From contig NC_061818.1 in assembly GCF_021462225.1 (NCBI RefSeq), forward strand, positions 20,285,978 through 20,349,977: a stretch of DNA of 64,000 bases. Direction: 5' to 3'. The stretch comes from Girardinichthys multiradiatus. Taxonomy: Eukaryota > Chordata > Actinopteri > Cyprinodontiformes > Goodeidae. Below the pieces are notes generated by a model that saw nothing but the letters and a program-made list of their open reading frames with translations, was not told the DNA's origin and did not search any database. This document shows, piece by piece, positions 47,440 through 59,170 of this stretch (the stretch's first letter is position 1; every line of letters begins with the position of its first letter). Position numbers and translations under genes: made by a program.

Positions 47440-47720
47440 ACGTCTGGATGCCAGTTCACACACTTCGACCGTGCATCAGAACCTCTCTGAGCCTGCCATT
47501 ATCTTTTTACAAGTTTCTCCAGGCCTCGGGCGTGCCGTACAACACTAGCCGCCTGTTGTATCAGCTGACAGCTCCAGCGGCCAGTATCACATCTTGGCTG
47601 CAGATAATAAACACAAAGCAGAGTGGACACTTGAGAGCAGGCTACGCATACCGGCGAGAAGAGGAGCATAGACATAGAATGTTGGTCTGCAGCAGCAGGG
47701 GAAGTCCAGGCTGCAGGTGA
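47440..47720. other. GC-richer unexplained block in the intron
   Basis: About 280 bp clearly richer in GC than its surroundings, open on both strands, with no repeat family recognised. It could be a regulatory element or an unrecognised exon; I cannot decide from sequence alone. Confidence 0.25.
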
Positions 47721-47847
47721 CACTTGGTAGTGAACATATTGGATAAAAATTAAAGAATTTTGCTTTTGTTTCCACAACTGATTATGCTTCCATACTCCAA
47801 ATACAGAGGAGAGCTCTGCTCGTATGGTTAGTCCACATTCTGATATA

Positions 47848-49110
47848 CAGGGGTTGGACAATGAAATTGAAACACCTGTCATTTAATGTGGGAGGTTTCA
47901 TGGCTAAATTGGACCAGCCTGGTAGCCAGTCTTCATTGATTGCACATTGCACCAGTAAGAGCAGAGTGTGAAGGTTCAATTAGCAGGGTAAGAGCACAGT
48001 TTTGCTCAAAATATTGAAATGCACAGAAAATTATGGGTGACATACCAGAGTTCAAAAGAGGACAAATTGTTGGTGCACGTCTTGCTGGCGCATCTGTGAC
48101 CAAGACAGCAAGTCTTTGTGATGTATCAAGAGCCACAGTATCCAGGGTAATGTCAGCATACCACCAAGAAGGACGAACCACGTCCAACAGGATTAACTGT
48201 GGACGCAAGAGGAAGCTCTCTGAAAGGGATGTTCGGGTGCTAACCCGGATTGTATCCAAAAAACATAAAACCACGGCTGCCCAAATCACGGCAGAATTAA
48301 ATGTCAACTCTCCTGTTTCCACCAGAACTGTCCGTCGGGAGCTCCACAGGGTCAATATACACGGCCGGGCTGCTATAGCCAAACCTTTGGTCACTCATGG
48401 CAATGCCAAACGTCGGTTTCAATGGTTCAAGGAGCACAAATCTTGGGCCGTGGACAATGTGAAACATGTATTGTTCTCTGATGAGTCCACCTTTACTGTT
48501 TTCCCCACATCCGGGAGAGTTACGGTGTGGAGAAGCCCCAAAGAAGCGTACCACCCAGACTGTTGCATGCCCAGAGTGAAGCATGGGGGTGGATCAGTGA
48601 TGGTTTGGGCTGCCATATCATGCCATTCCCTTGGCCCAATACTTGTGTTAGATGGGCACGTCACTACCAAGGAGTACCGAACCATTCTTGAGGACCATGT
48701 ACATCCAATGGTTCAAACATTGTATCCTGAAGGCGGTGCCGTGTATCAGGATGACAATGCACCAATACACACAGCAAGACTGGTGAAAGATTGGTTTGAT
48801 GAACATGAAAGTGAAGTTGAACATCTCCCATGGCCTGCACAGTCACCAGATCTAAATATTATTGAGCCACTTTGGGGTGTTTTGGAGGAGCGAGTCAGGA
48901 AACGTTTTCCTCCACCAGTATCGTCTAGTGACCTGTCCACTATCCCGCAAGAAGAATGGCTTAAAATCCCTCTGACCACTGTGCAGGACTTGTATATGTC
49001 ATTCCCAAGATGAATTGACGCTGCATTGGCTGCAAAAGGAGGCCCTACACCATACTAATAAATTATTGTGGTCTAAAACCAGGTGTTTCAGTTTCATTGT
49101 CCAACCCCTG
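47848..49110 (+). mobile_element. Tc1/mariner element of DD36E type, 1263 bp
   Basis: Flanked by TA at 47846-47847 and 49111-49112. The TIRs are 31 bp (47848-47878 and 49080-49110), starting CAGGGGTTGGACAATGAAA, with one mismatch. It holds one long transposase frame. Short TIRs and DD36E spacing separate it from the DD34E element nearby. They fit the group described as DD36E/Incomer, which is my inference. Confidence 0.93.
48033..49013 (+). CDS. DD36E Tc1/mariner transposase, C-terminally truncated
   Basis: 326 codons from MGDIPEFKRGQIVGARLAG. An N-terminal helix-turn-helix (TKTASLCDVSRATVSRVM, then VSTRTVRRELHRVNI) and a GRKRKL basic motif near 57-62 precede the catalytic domain. The catalytic residues are D150 (VLFSDES), D241 (YQDDNAPIH) and E278 (SPDLNIIEPLW), with 36 residues between the last two. 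The frame ends at a TGA (49011-49013). The same frame then continues 14 sense codons (IDAALAAKGGPTPY) to a TAA at 49056-49058, the usual C-terminus of the family. The TGA therefore looks like a single-base nonsense change, probably CGA to TGA, that removes the last 15 residues. The catalytic core is intact; activity is uncertain. Confidence 0.92.
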   Translation: MGDIPEFKRGQIVGARLAGASVTKTASLCDVSRATVSRVMSAYHQEGRTTSNRINCGRKRKLSERDVRVLTRIVSKKHKTTAAQITAELNVNSPVSTRTVRRELHRVNIHGRAAIAKPLVTHGNAKRRFQWFKEHKSWAVDNVKHVLFSDESTFTVFPTSGRVTVWRSPKEAYHPDCCMPRVKHGGGSVMVWAAISCHSLGPILVLDGHVTTKEYRTILEDHVHPMVQTLYPEGGAVYQDDNAPIHTARLVKDWFDEHESEVEHLPWPAQSPDLNIIEPLWGVLEERVRKRFPPPVSSSDLSTIPQEEWLKIPLTTVQDLYMSFPR

Positions 49111-50423
49111 TATATACATTTGAAAAACAGTGAAGCAGATTTTACTTTTATTTTAATTTTAATGACAATGGCTCTTAATAACTAACTAGCTAAAAATGAT
49201 AAAGCACCAATTAAGGTTTTTTAATTTAGATATCTTAACATATGAAGTTTTTTTTTTAGATTTTCTGTTTTTTCATAGAATATTTGCATTGACTTGATGA
49301 CTAAAAGTACCAGCAGCATTTTTTAGATCTATTTTAGTCTTTTTCTTTACATAATTTCCTACAAATATCAACATCCCTTAGAAGAATGTCTTTTTGCAAA
49401 AGTTCTATTTTTTTCTTTATTTTAAAACCTATAAACATAAATAAAATGTATTTTTCAAAAGGATGGAGGGACAGACGGATAGATGGAAAGGCAAAATAAA
49501 ATAAAACACCTTCTGCAGAGTTATACGATAAATCTATGCACAAAACGTTTTTGGAAATCAGTAGATCTGAATGCCTGAGTTTATCTAATTTACTTGGAAA
49601 AACAAACATTTACATTTTTCATCATCATGTATTTACTTTCACACAGTTTCACTGCTATTTTCACAAGTTTTTTCCAAGCTTAAACCTCTGTAAAGTACAA
49701 ACCCACATTTTTGGATCAAACCACAGCACTGTATATGCATGTCCACATGTTCCAGCACCTTATTAGCCTATTATTCACAGCCTTGTAGCTTTCAAATTGA
49801 AGGTTAGACCATCCCCGGCATGCTCTGCTAGATGACAGGGCAAATATGTCTCAACACAGTTTATAGCTCAACTTTCAAGTTACCATCTAACAATTGCTCC
49901 AGGCTTTGAATCAAAGCCTTGCTCGCCCTCCAGTATAAACAGGCTAAAAGTCATAATGCAGCATGGAGTGAGGTACCTGTCACACAGGTAGTAGTAGATT
50001 TGGAGCGTATGTGTGCTTTTTTCTGAGTAGGACATGAAAGCACATACCAGGAGATGTGTACTTAGAAAATGTTGACTCTGTGTGTTGTTGTGTTCATACA
50101 GGTTACTCATTGATCCAGACAACTTAAGGGAGTGGTGTACAATGCAGGGATCAGTGCCCCAAGTACAAGAGGTTGCATGTATGCATAGATATGCACACAA
50201 CCACCCTTAAACATCAAATATCACCATTGGTTTTATATGGGCAATCTTTAAAATCTGCTTGTGTGTGAGAAAGTTTTTCTTATTTTCTTGCAAACAGACA
50301 CACACATGTCCACACACAAGTCAGACACCCTGGATGCTTGTCCAAACACCCCTTCACACTGAACAGAAAGGACCTTTCACAACACATCCACACAACAGAT
50401 TAAATGCACACCTTGTAATGGGA

Positions 50424-50468
<45 letters not shown>

Positions 50469-52276
50469 GAGGAAGAGGAGGAGGCGAAGCAGCATGACCC
50501 AACATGTGCTTGGCTCCAATGAAAAACTGTCAGACGCTCCATCGCACCTAAAGTCTCTGGGAAGAGGAGCCGGGAAAGCTGACCTTCTGAAGGCTATGGT
50601 CCATGTCGGAGTTCGGAGGAGAAACAAAAGGAGGGGGGCTTTTGAGCTCTGAATGGAGAAATAAGTGATAAAGCTGCCTGCCACAGCAGAAAGTGAAAGA
50701 AGGAGACAATACTAGACAGAAGAAAGACAAAAGCAGGGGACAATGGCTTGTGTGCATGTAAAGATATGCTGTGATGGTTTTGGAGCCTTATTTTAAAAGA
50801 TATATAACAAAATTAAAATAGCGTAAAAGTAGATGAGAATAACCTGATGACATGTAAATAACATACTGTAAGTACCTAGTACCTAAGTAGTACTGTTTAA
50901 TCTAATTTAATTTGTGAAAATGATGCATTCATACATGCAAAATAAAAAAGTTATGTGCAGATTTTGGTGCTCATGATAATAAAATAAAAAATTAGCAAAC
51001 ATAATTCACATCATAAAAAACAAAACAAAACAAATAAAACCGTAACTTACAGTAAAACCAACACTTACAGTAGGTAAATTATGCATGTTAGAACAATTCA
51101 AAGTGCTTCAGTGACAATCTTTACTGTTTACTGCATACTCACTTGACCTCCAAACGGCACATGTTCAGCAGACAGAAAATAACATTAAAACTTTAACGTT
51201 GTTTACAGACCCGAAGTCTCACCAGACACAGACACACTTGTATATGTGTCAGGTGCATTTCTGGTTAAATATGTTTGTTCATAATTCAGTGAAGTAATTG
51301 ATTACTCAATTAAATGTAACTAACCAAATGTAGCTAGTTACTAACCACCTCATGCCATGACACCATAACCACAGTGCTTCATAGCATGTTTCTACTTTCT
51401 AACAAAGTACTAATTCACAATTTTTTTATTACTTTGACTTGGCCAATCCAATATAATACTTGTTTTCTCCTTCAATAATTCCTCGCTTAAGTCTCACACA
51501 GACTAATGACATTTATTATTATTTTTTTAAATCTTAGTTTTAGAGTCATTTCGACCCAAATGCAACAAAATATGCCCAAACTATGACCATACGACCGCTG
51601 TGCTTTATCAATGGTTGTTGACTTTCCAGTTCAACTGGCCAGTTGACAGATAAGGTGGGGAGAGTCTTCAAAAGAGTTTTAATTCACCCAGCAAAGTGCT
51701 CCTCATTTGAACAAAGAAGACTTATTTTGGCTTCCTTTGGAAAACATTTCGATCCATCCTCTCAATTTTATAAATACACAATTTTAGACACACAAATTCC
51801 TCTATTTATATGAGATTCATTTCCGGTTCCTTTGACCTTTTTATGTGTTTTTCTGCATCTGTTGAGTGTCTTTGGCCGCACCTGTTATTGCATGCATTCT
51901 CGCAGCCAGTCATAAAACAAGCAGAACCTTTAAGCTTGGTTAGATTTGATCCAGATGCATAAAGCATCTCGTTCCTCCGGACGGAAAAAAAAGGTCACCT
52001 GCGTCACCTTTCTGTCATGATGTCACAGCCTGTTTATGTGACTCTGTGAGCGGAGCCAAGAAATGGATCAAAAAACCACACCCACAACTCCCGCAGCCAT
52101 GGGGCCGTTTGCAAAAGGGGAATTTTATAAATGCATAGATTTGAGGAGGAGCGGTGTTGAAAAATGTAGGCTTTTTACTGGGCGTTCTGTTGAATAAACC
52201 CAAAATGTACTTTTTTTATTTTCATAAATATGAAGAGATAATGGTGTTGTCCCGGTGAAAGGATCCATTCTCTCAC
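49111..52276. other. intron, (AC)n array, otherwise unrecognised
   Basis: Contains the AC array listed next and AT-rich sequence. No exon recognised. The purine-rich part at 50465-50720 gives chance frames. Confidence 0.45.
50425..50465 (+). repeat. (AC)n microsatellite
   Basis: About 20 AC units followed by GAGGAGGAAGAGGAGGAGG. Confidence 0.95.
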
Positions 52277-52298
52277 CTGGAAACGAGGATTTCTTCAT
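52277..52298 (-). CDS. septin9: septin 9 alternative first exon 1 (MKKSSFP)
   Basis: The ATG at 52298-52296 opens seven codons, MKKSSFP, plus one base, followed by donor GTGAGAG. Spliced to the shared exon, 49 kb downstream, it reads MKKSSFP-ALKRSFEVED. Human SEPT9 isoform a, from memory, starts MKKSYSGG and ends its first exon GP before ALKRSF. Both ends therefore match, but the fish exon lacks the roughly 18 residues between. This is the most distal first exon in the window, as its counterpart is in human. A still more distal start outside the window cannot be excluded. Confidence 0.85.
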
Positions 52299-52760
52299 GG
52301 CTGCCGATGTGTCTTCCCTTCGCAGTATTTTAATTCAAAAGCGGAAAATATCAAGGTGTTGTTTGCATCCGTAACTTTCCCAGACTGCTTCTCTCCGTGC
52401 GTCTCTGCCTCCTTCGGTATCACCTATGAACGGATCAGTCTCAAAAGTCGCTCTTGTGTCCTAAACTCCCTAAACTTTGCCCCAGTCTTTTATTCCCTCG
52501 ACCTGCTTGAGGAAACAGTTTATGTGTTGAATATTCAAATAATCTCGCCTGCGCTCCTGACGCACGCCCTATCCCAGGAGCGGGAGTGGTTTACAGTAAC
52601 TGTGCGGGGGCTTTCGCCTATCAGCGAAGGAATAAAGACTGCTATCTTACCTGTGCGCTCAGGGAGCTATCTGGCGTGGATTGTTGGATTGGGAATATCT
52701 GATTAAATTAGTGTGCTGGTCTGATTGTTGCGCAAAGTTCAAATCGACATTCAGTGCATA
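52299..52760 (-). promoter_or_regulatory. septin 9 distal promoter P1
   Basis: Upstream of the MKKSSFP exon and richer in GC and CpG than the flanks. A second good minus-strand donor (GCACAG|GTAAGAT, near 52650) has no ATG in front of it and could mark an untranslated alternative first exon. No TATA box recognised. Confidence 0.45.
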
Positions 52761-53299
52761 CACAAACCACCTGTGCACAGTGCTGACAGGCTGCAGTGTG
52801 TTTGGTGTTGGGTTGTGGCCTGGTAAACTGTTTGGACTATAAACTTTAAGTCTTGGTGGCGCCACGTTTAGCAGCTATATGAAGCGTTCAGTGTTTCCAA
52901 CGACCTTTCCCCTTTCAAAATCTGAAATGTCAGACTGTGTCATCCCGCTTCACGCTCATCAGACACATAGATGCACATCCTGCCGGTGGGTCTGAGCTGC
53001 AGAGACTTATTTCGGTTTCTGCGTGGGTTGATCAGTTTCCTCCAAGCACTCCAATGCATTCAGGAAGGAAGTCCTGAGTGACTGAGGAGAAAATTTAAAG
53101 TTTGTACTGATGTAATGTTTCAGTTTGCTCTCTCTAAGAGCACCTGTCAGTATTCAAGCTCCTCACACAAGGCGAATCAGCCATTACCTTGCTTCATGTA
53201 ACAAATTAAATTACTTGTGGAACTAATTTTAGTTTTCCTGCAAGAAGAAACAGCAACTAGTGATCTTTGCAAAAATATTTCCCAATCAATTATATCAAA
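52761..53299. other. upstream flank of septin 9
   Basis: Moderately GC-rich near the promoter, then AT-rich. No gene recognised. Confidence 0.4.
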
Positions 53300-54445
53300 A
53301 GTATTCATACCCTTTAAACTTTTCCAACTTTTTTCACCTTACAATTACAAACTTTAATTCATTTTGTTGAGATTCTGTTATATACACCAGCACACACTAG
53401 GGGTTGATTGTAAGGTAGAAAACAAAAAAGTTAAATGTGCATTTGTATCCAGCCCCATTTACTTTGATGCCCCTAAATAAAACCCACTGCAAAAAAAATA
53501 CCCTTCACAAATCACCTAATTAGCAAAACAAGTCAACCTGTGAGCAATTTCATCTTAGTACAAATAAAGACGTCTATGAGGTTCATAGAGAACATTAGAG
53601 AACTATCAGCATCACGCAGCCCAAGGAACACAGCAGACAGGTCAGGGGTAAAGCTGTGCAAAGGTTTGGAGCAGAGGTAGGTTCTAAAAAATATTCCAAG
53701 CTTCAGAATCATATCAAGCACTGTCCAATTCATTATTTGCAAATGGAAAGAGTATGGTAACACTGCAGTCCTACAAAGACTGGGTTGTCCACCTCAATTG
53801 GTTGTTTGGGAAAAGGGAGCAGTAATCAGAGACGCAGCCAAGAGACCCCTGGTAACTCGGGAGGAGCTGCAGAGAATCTGTTGTGAGGGGCGAGAAAACT
53901 GTTGTTGAAAGGAACCCACAACAACTCCTGTTTGTTGTTTGCCACACATCATGTAGGGGATGGACAATACTTAAAAATGTGCACTGGACAGATGAGACCA
54001 AAGTTAAACTCTTGGTTAGAAAACGTACACTTCCCATTATTCTAAACACACCATTCCCAATGTGAAACATGGCCACCATTAGGATCATGGTATTACTAAA
54101 AAAGTACTAAATAAATTAAATCCTTTTACCATTCAAATCTTGTTTAGTGTGTGAGATTCTTGAGACTTGGACAAGGGTTCACCTCCCATCAGGACAACAA
54201 GACATACAATTTAATGATTTAGAACAAATCAGATCATATTCATGTTAAAATGGTCTAGTCAAAGACCAGACCTAAATCCAATTGAGAATTTGTGTCAAGA
54301 CTTTAAATTGATGTTAGCAGAAGTTCTCCATTCAATTCGCCTGAGCTAGAGGTATTTAAAAAACAAGAAGACTGGGCAAAACTTTCAGTCTTACGATTTA
54401 CAAAACTTGCAGACTATAAGCATGGTTGGTCCTACAAAGTATAAA
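53300..54445 (+). mobile_element. decayed Tc1-like transposon
   Basis: Near full-length but decayed: AAAAGTATTCATACCCTTT end, CAGCATCACGCAGCCCAAGG, CAGCCAAGAGACCCCTGGTA, GGACAGATGAGACCAAAGTT and AAATCCAATTGAGAATTTGT appear in order. Stops and deletions throughout. Confidence 0.8.
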
Positions 54446-54699
54446 TCCCTAGTAGCTGAATGCAGATTTGTTCCACATTTTTTAAAATTTACTTAAAGAA
54501 ATGAAACCATCAGAAAAAATACATAGAAATTTGTGACTTTCACAACTGTCACAGGTTGTTGTTTTTTTGTTTTTGTTTGTTTTTTCCAGGTTAAACAGAC
54601 AATATAACAACGTAAATGATTAAAAAACAAGAATTGGATCCACAAGTTTGAATTTTGTCCAGATTTTCTTTGATTCACAAGGTCAATATGGCAAAAAGA

Positions 54700-55380
54700 G
54701 GTCCCACTGACATATGGTTAAATATCTCTTGGTAAGTTGCACCTCATCAAGTTACTGGTATATTTCTGGTCAGATGTTTGACAACTCTTCCTGACTGAAC
54801 TAATATTGTTGAGGTTAAATAGGAATCATTTTCGTAATGGGGAAGACCGTGTTGTGTACTACAACCATCTGACCCAAACTGACACTCTTAGACTTCAGGA
54901 CAAGGTTCTTCCAGGGCAGGTCGCCAGTCCATCACATTCTGTGCCTTCTGGAGAAAAGAGAACAGTTACAATAAGAATTAGTTTTGATATACTGAAGATG
55001 AGGTAAGCAGATCTAAGAATACTCTACAGGCATGGTGGAGGTGGCATCATGCTTAAGGGGCTGGACTGCTGCCAGTGGTGCACAAGTTGGATGAAACAAT
55101 GAAGAAGGAAGACAAACTCAAAATTACTCAACCACATTTCACATCAACCACTGGGGGATTTAACCTGACTTTTGGGACATTTGCTTTTATAAATCAATAA
55201 TATGTCAACCACATCCTGATTCTGCTGTAAAAGCCAGGTGCACTTTAATCAGAAAAATAGGAGTTAGTGCATTAAAGTATTTTCCACCTTCAGACCCAAT
55301 CTGTGTGGAAAAAACTGTGAAAAGATCATCTAAAACTACGTCACATCCAAACAGCAACCTACACCACTGAAAGCACCTAC
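54700..55380 (+). mobile_element. probable old DNA-transposon remnant
   Basis: Contains a CATGGTGGAGGTGGCATCATG block near 55030 like the Tc1 'HGGGGIM' motif. The flanks are too decayed to place in a family. Confidence 0.4.
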
Positions 55381-55719
55381 AGATATGAACAACTTTCCAC
55401 TGTTTTTCTTATATATTCTGCAGATCAGGATATCGGATACCGAGTTGTTTTTCTTCAAAGCTGGCTGTCAACACGCAAGATTTCATTTGGTTTCCGTCCA
55501 CATTTGTGACAGAGGTTCATCCGCTGTTTATCTATTGCTGCTTTGCAGTATTTTGCATGTCAGCTTTCTGACACAGATCTTTTATGCTGTTTCCTGTCAC
55601 AATGTTCTGCAGAAATTGTGCTGCACGTGTGTGCTGGCTCTTGTTTTACCTTTTAAAACTGAGAAAAGCAATGTAAGAAAAAAAAAAAGTGCATAAAGTT
55701 CATTTAAAAAAAAACAAAC

Positions 55720-55920
55720 CTGTGGTGCCATGTGGATGCTCTCGCTGTAATTGTGCTTTGGTTGCGTTTCTCGGAACAGTGGTCTCAGTTTCCGACTCTC
55801 GCTGCAACTTGTTGCACTGTTTGGTTTCCATCTCACTCTGGACCATTCGTAAGTGGTCCCACTTAAAAGCACGTTGACAAAAAACAATAGCCGTGTTCCT
55901 GCACTGCTCATCGCTGACAT
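55720..55920 (-). other. unassigned open exon-like segment
   Basis: From an ATG at 55920 a 67-codon frame begins MSAMSSAGTRLLFFVNVLLS, with a hydrophobic, signal-peptide-like start. It ends at a weak donor GTTTGT at 55719. A second frame on the same strand is also open. GC content is above its surroundings. I recognise no family; it may be an exon, a pseudogene piece or chance. Confidence 0.2.
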
Positions 55921-56904
55921 TTCTCCCACTGACACACAGGAAGACACGTTTCACACTTCAGGGTCCTGTAGACCATCTTCGTGAAGAAAATAAGATAGAA
56001 CCTTTGACCACAAACCCGCCACAACAGTAAACATCCACTTTAAACTTTGCAACCATTTTTTCCTTTTACCTAGCTCTTTGTGTTGACTCATACAGTCTTT
56101 TATCTGTCAACCTTAACTAGACATGTTTGAACAGCTTCAAGATTTATAACGTGTGAAAGCCCACTATTTGGTTAAGTGAACACATGGACCAGCTGGAGTT
56201 GGTGGTGGTAATAAATTATGCTTTTTCTGCTTGTGTGGCCTAATATTGATCTTTAACTCATGTTTTTTGATCTATTATAAGCTCCATTTTCCTCTTTATT
56301 TTCAAGAACAGAATTACTGTTTGTATGTCATCTGACATTCTGTCAGTCATTTTGGACCCATATCTTTGTGAAAATAACAATTTCAGCTTTTGAAATAGTA
56401 AACATTATGAGAAGTTACTTTAAGATACTCCAGAATGACAGTCTGGCAAGCAGGCAGACGTTTATACTACTGAATAGGTTTTGTAACCATAAATCTGGCA
56501 CTGTACGCCTACAGTTTCTCCTAACTCTGCCCACACTTACTATAATACCTGAGACTTTTACATTCACAATCACTGATTCCCTTGTTGTGGGGTGAGCAGG
56601 TAGTGGCTTTAGTGTAAAAGCAGACCACTATGTGTTAAGAGGTGGTGGGAGAGACGCAAACTGAAACCCTTAAAACTGGCAGCCAAATTACAGTATTTAG
56701 TCCCACTGAACATATTAGGACCAGTTACAACCACTAACTCCACTGTATTTTGTTTGAAATATATTTGGCAGACCATCATAAAGTAGTGCATAGCTGTAAA
56801 ATCAAAGGAGAAATATATATTGTATCCAAAGATCCAAAGATCCAAAGATCCAGAATGGTATGCATATTCAGTTTGTATGCAGTGTTTTCATGTATGTATG
56901 TACA
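55921..56904. other. intergenic, nothing recognised
   Basis: AT-rich, with a short GATCCAAA repeat near 56827-56851. Confidence 0.4.
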
Positions 56905-56923
56905 CCCCCCCCCCCCCCCCCCC
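56905..56923 (+). repeat. poly-C run
   Basis: 19 consecutive C bases; frames crossing it are artefacts. Confidence 0.95.
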
Positions 56924-56939
56924 TTACTCTGATAGCACA

Positions 56940-58000
56940 AAATGAAATACCTTATAAGTAAATAGAGTCCACTTGTGTGTACCATGTGATCTAAACATAA
57001 AGAAAGCTTTTATCAAAAGGCATCAAAGGTTATTTTTAGAGGACGTTAGTGCACATCATTCTGAACACATAGTCCCCAAGGTGGCACGTGGCGGTGGCAG
57101 CATCATGCTGTGGGGATGCTTTGCTTCAGCAGGCAAGACAAAACATGTTGATGGGGAGCTAGATGGAGCTAAATATAGGGCAGTCTTGGAAGAAAACTTG
57201 TTAGAGGCAGTAAAAGACTTGAGACTGCAGCACAGGGTTACCTTCCAGCATGATGGTGACCCTAAACAGAGTTATAGGGGACATAGTCAGAGTGGTTTAG
57301 ATCAGTGTTTTAAAATGGCCCAGTCAGAGTTCAGATATTCACAAGTAATTATATGCCACCCCCAAGATGTTTGTGTTATTGCCATTTCCATTTTGTAAGC
57401 ACTGAGTAATTATGTCTGACCTAGGAAGGCTACTAAAGCTGGTGTGCAACCCTTTTCAGCAGAAAGTTACAGGAATATTTCACAGTTTAAGAAACTTAGA
57501 CCTGACATAGATCAGTCAAACTGAACTGAGTAATTAAATGAATCCTTTCTTTCTCAAAATCACAAAGTAAGAGCATTTTAGTGCTACTCTGGCATCCGGA
57601 AGACCTATAACAAGCATATAAATACCAAATAACATATTCATCTTACTTGGACTGCATCCTTTTAGGCTAATTATGGATCAAAACTCTGCTGAGATTTTGT
57701 GAAAAAAAAAAAAAACGAGATTCTTGCTTTTTAAAAAACAAAAAAAAAACACATCTAAACTATCTTCTCATCCTCTGAGGCCAATATTTTGGTTTTTGAA
57801 TTGAGGAGCTTGGCCAGCGTAATATTCATGAAAGAACCGTTATCATACAGCACACTTTTCAGAGTTTGTGAAGAAGAAAAATTAAAGCCATGTATATTTT
57901 ACCACCAACTTCCAAATGTGAGCTAGTCTGTATTGCTGTAATATCCTGATAAAATACACTGAAGTATGTGACAAACGGTGAAACACTTGAGGTTTCTAAA
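56940..58000 (+). pseudogene. decayed Tc1-like transposon with transposase remnant
   Basis: A 141-codon frame (56973-57398) retains part of a Tc1 transposase catalytic domain: GGGSIMLWGCFASAGKT, then KYRAVLEENLLEAVKDLRL and VTFQHDGDPKQS, which holds the second Asp. Then it decays. The first Asp region and the SPDLNPIEN segment are not intact. The 3' part up to about 58000 is non-coding Tc1 sequence. Confidence 0.8.
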
Positions 58001-58855
58001 CTTTTGTTAGTCAATGTTAAAGTGTTGAATTATGAAGAAAGCTTGAAACTTAGTAAAAGTATTGCTTTATTGATTAAGATTAGAAAATACAGACAAATTG
58101 TATAACATACATAGTATGGTATCTCACACAGCACAGCAAAATAAACCATGAGTTTATTTACAATTTACTATTACATTTTATACTTAGGTTCCTTTAAAAA
58201 CACTTTATCAGAAAAATACTGCAAGAATAACAATCAAATCAAAACGTACAATATACATTCTTCCTATAATACAGTTAGTATTAACATTTCAGTCTGGAAC
58301 TATGCAGATACTTTCTTGAAATCTAGTTGGAGTGTAATATTTTATTGGAGGAACTTAGTTGGAAGTGTTCATTGTAGACATGCTTTGCCTAAATTTGCTA
58401 CATACATTTCTTGATCATGACTATGTTCACAATGTCTTATATGGCCTGAGCTCAAACACAACACCAAAGTATTGTCATTTACCTGAATGATCATTTTGAT
58501 CAAAGTCACCTAATTTCAGCTTAAATCCATGACATAGGGAGCATCAGGGTTTGGTGATACTACTTCTTAAATCACTTACAAAACAACAAGCTGAAACCTG
58601 AATTAAGAAAGTGACAAGACATTGACTTATTTTGAAAAAGTTTTGAAAAAGTTCTGATTCATCTTAGATGCTGTGTTATGACCTAATCGTTACTAAGAAC
58701 ATCACCGAAAATCTGAGGACAGAAAATATAATTTAAAATTATAAAACAAAACAAAAAAAAACAATTTTATGATTTTGTTTAAAATTTTGTTCAACACTCA
58801 TGTTTTCCAGTTTAAGAAAAACATTACAAAGATTTACAAAGTACCATTTTATGAT
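58001..58855. other. intergenic, nothing recognised
   Basis: AT-rich; the open frame at 58148-58414 has no supporting features. Confidence 0.4.
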
Positions 58856-59170
58856 TTATTTTGTCCATTCCCTTTGTCTTTGCTGACATACTCTTGTGAA
58901 CACATGCTTGGTTTTTGAACATGTGCATCTGTTGGGGAAGAGCAGGAGGTGCGATGTTGCACCACAGGCATCGCTTTTGTCTTTGTGGCCCACAATGTAA
59001 AAGGCTTCAAGCAGGTTAGCAACCTGCAGACTCACATTCTCAACGCCTGATTGTTCCTCGCATGTCCTCATAAACGTCACCGTTTGTAGCAACACGCCTC
59101 GGTTTCGTTGTGCTGTCTGAGACCTTGGTGTGGTCACAAAAGATTTACAGATCATCATGTTAGCCTCCAT
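58856..59170 (-). other. unassigned ORF, 104 codons
   Basis: From the ATG at 59170-59168 (MEANMMICKSFVTTPRSQ...) to a TAA at 58856-58858. It is richer in GC than its flanks and has a protein-like composition with seven Cys, including RCTCSK near the end. No acceptor, donor or family recognised. It could be a fragment of a host gene, a transposon protein or chance. Confidence 0.25.
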
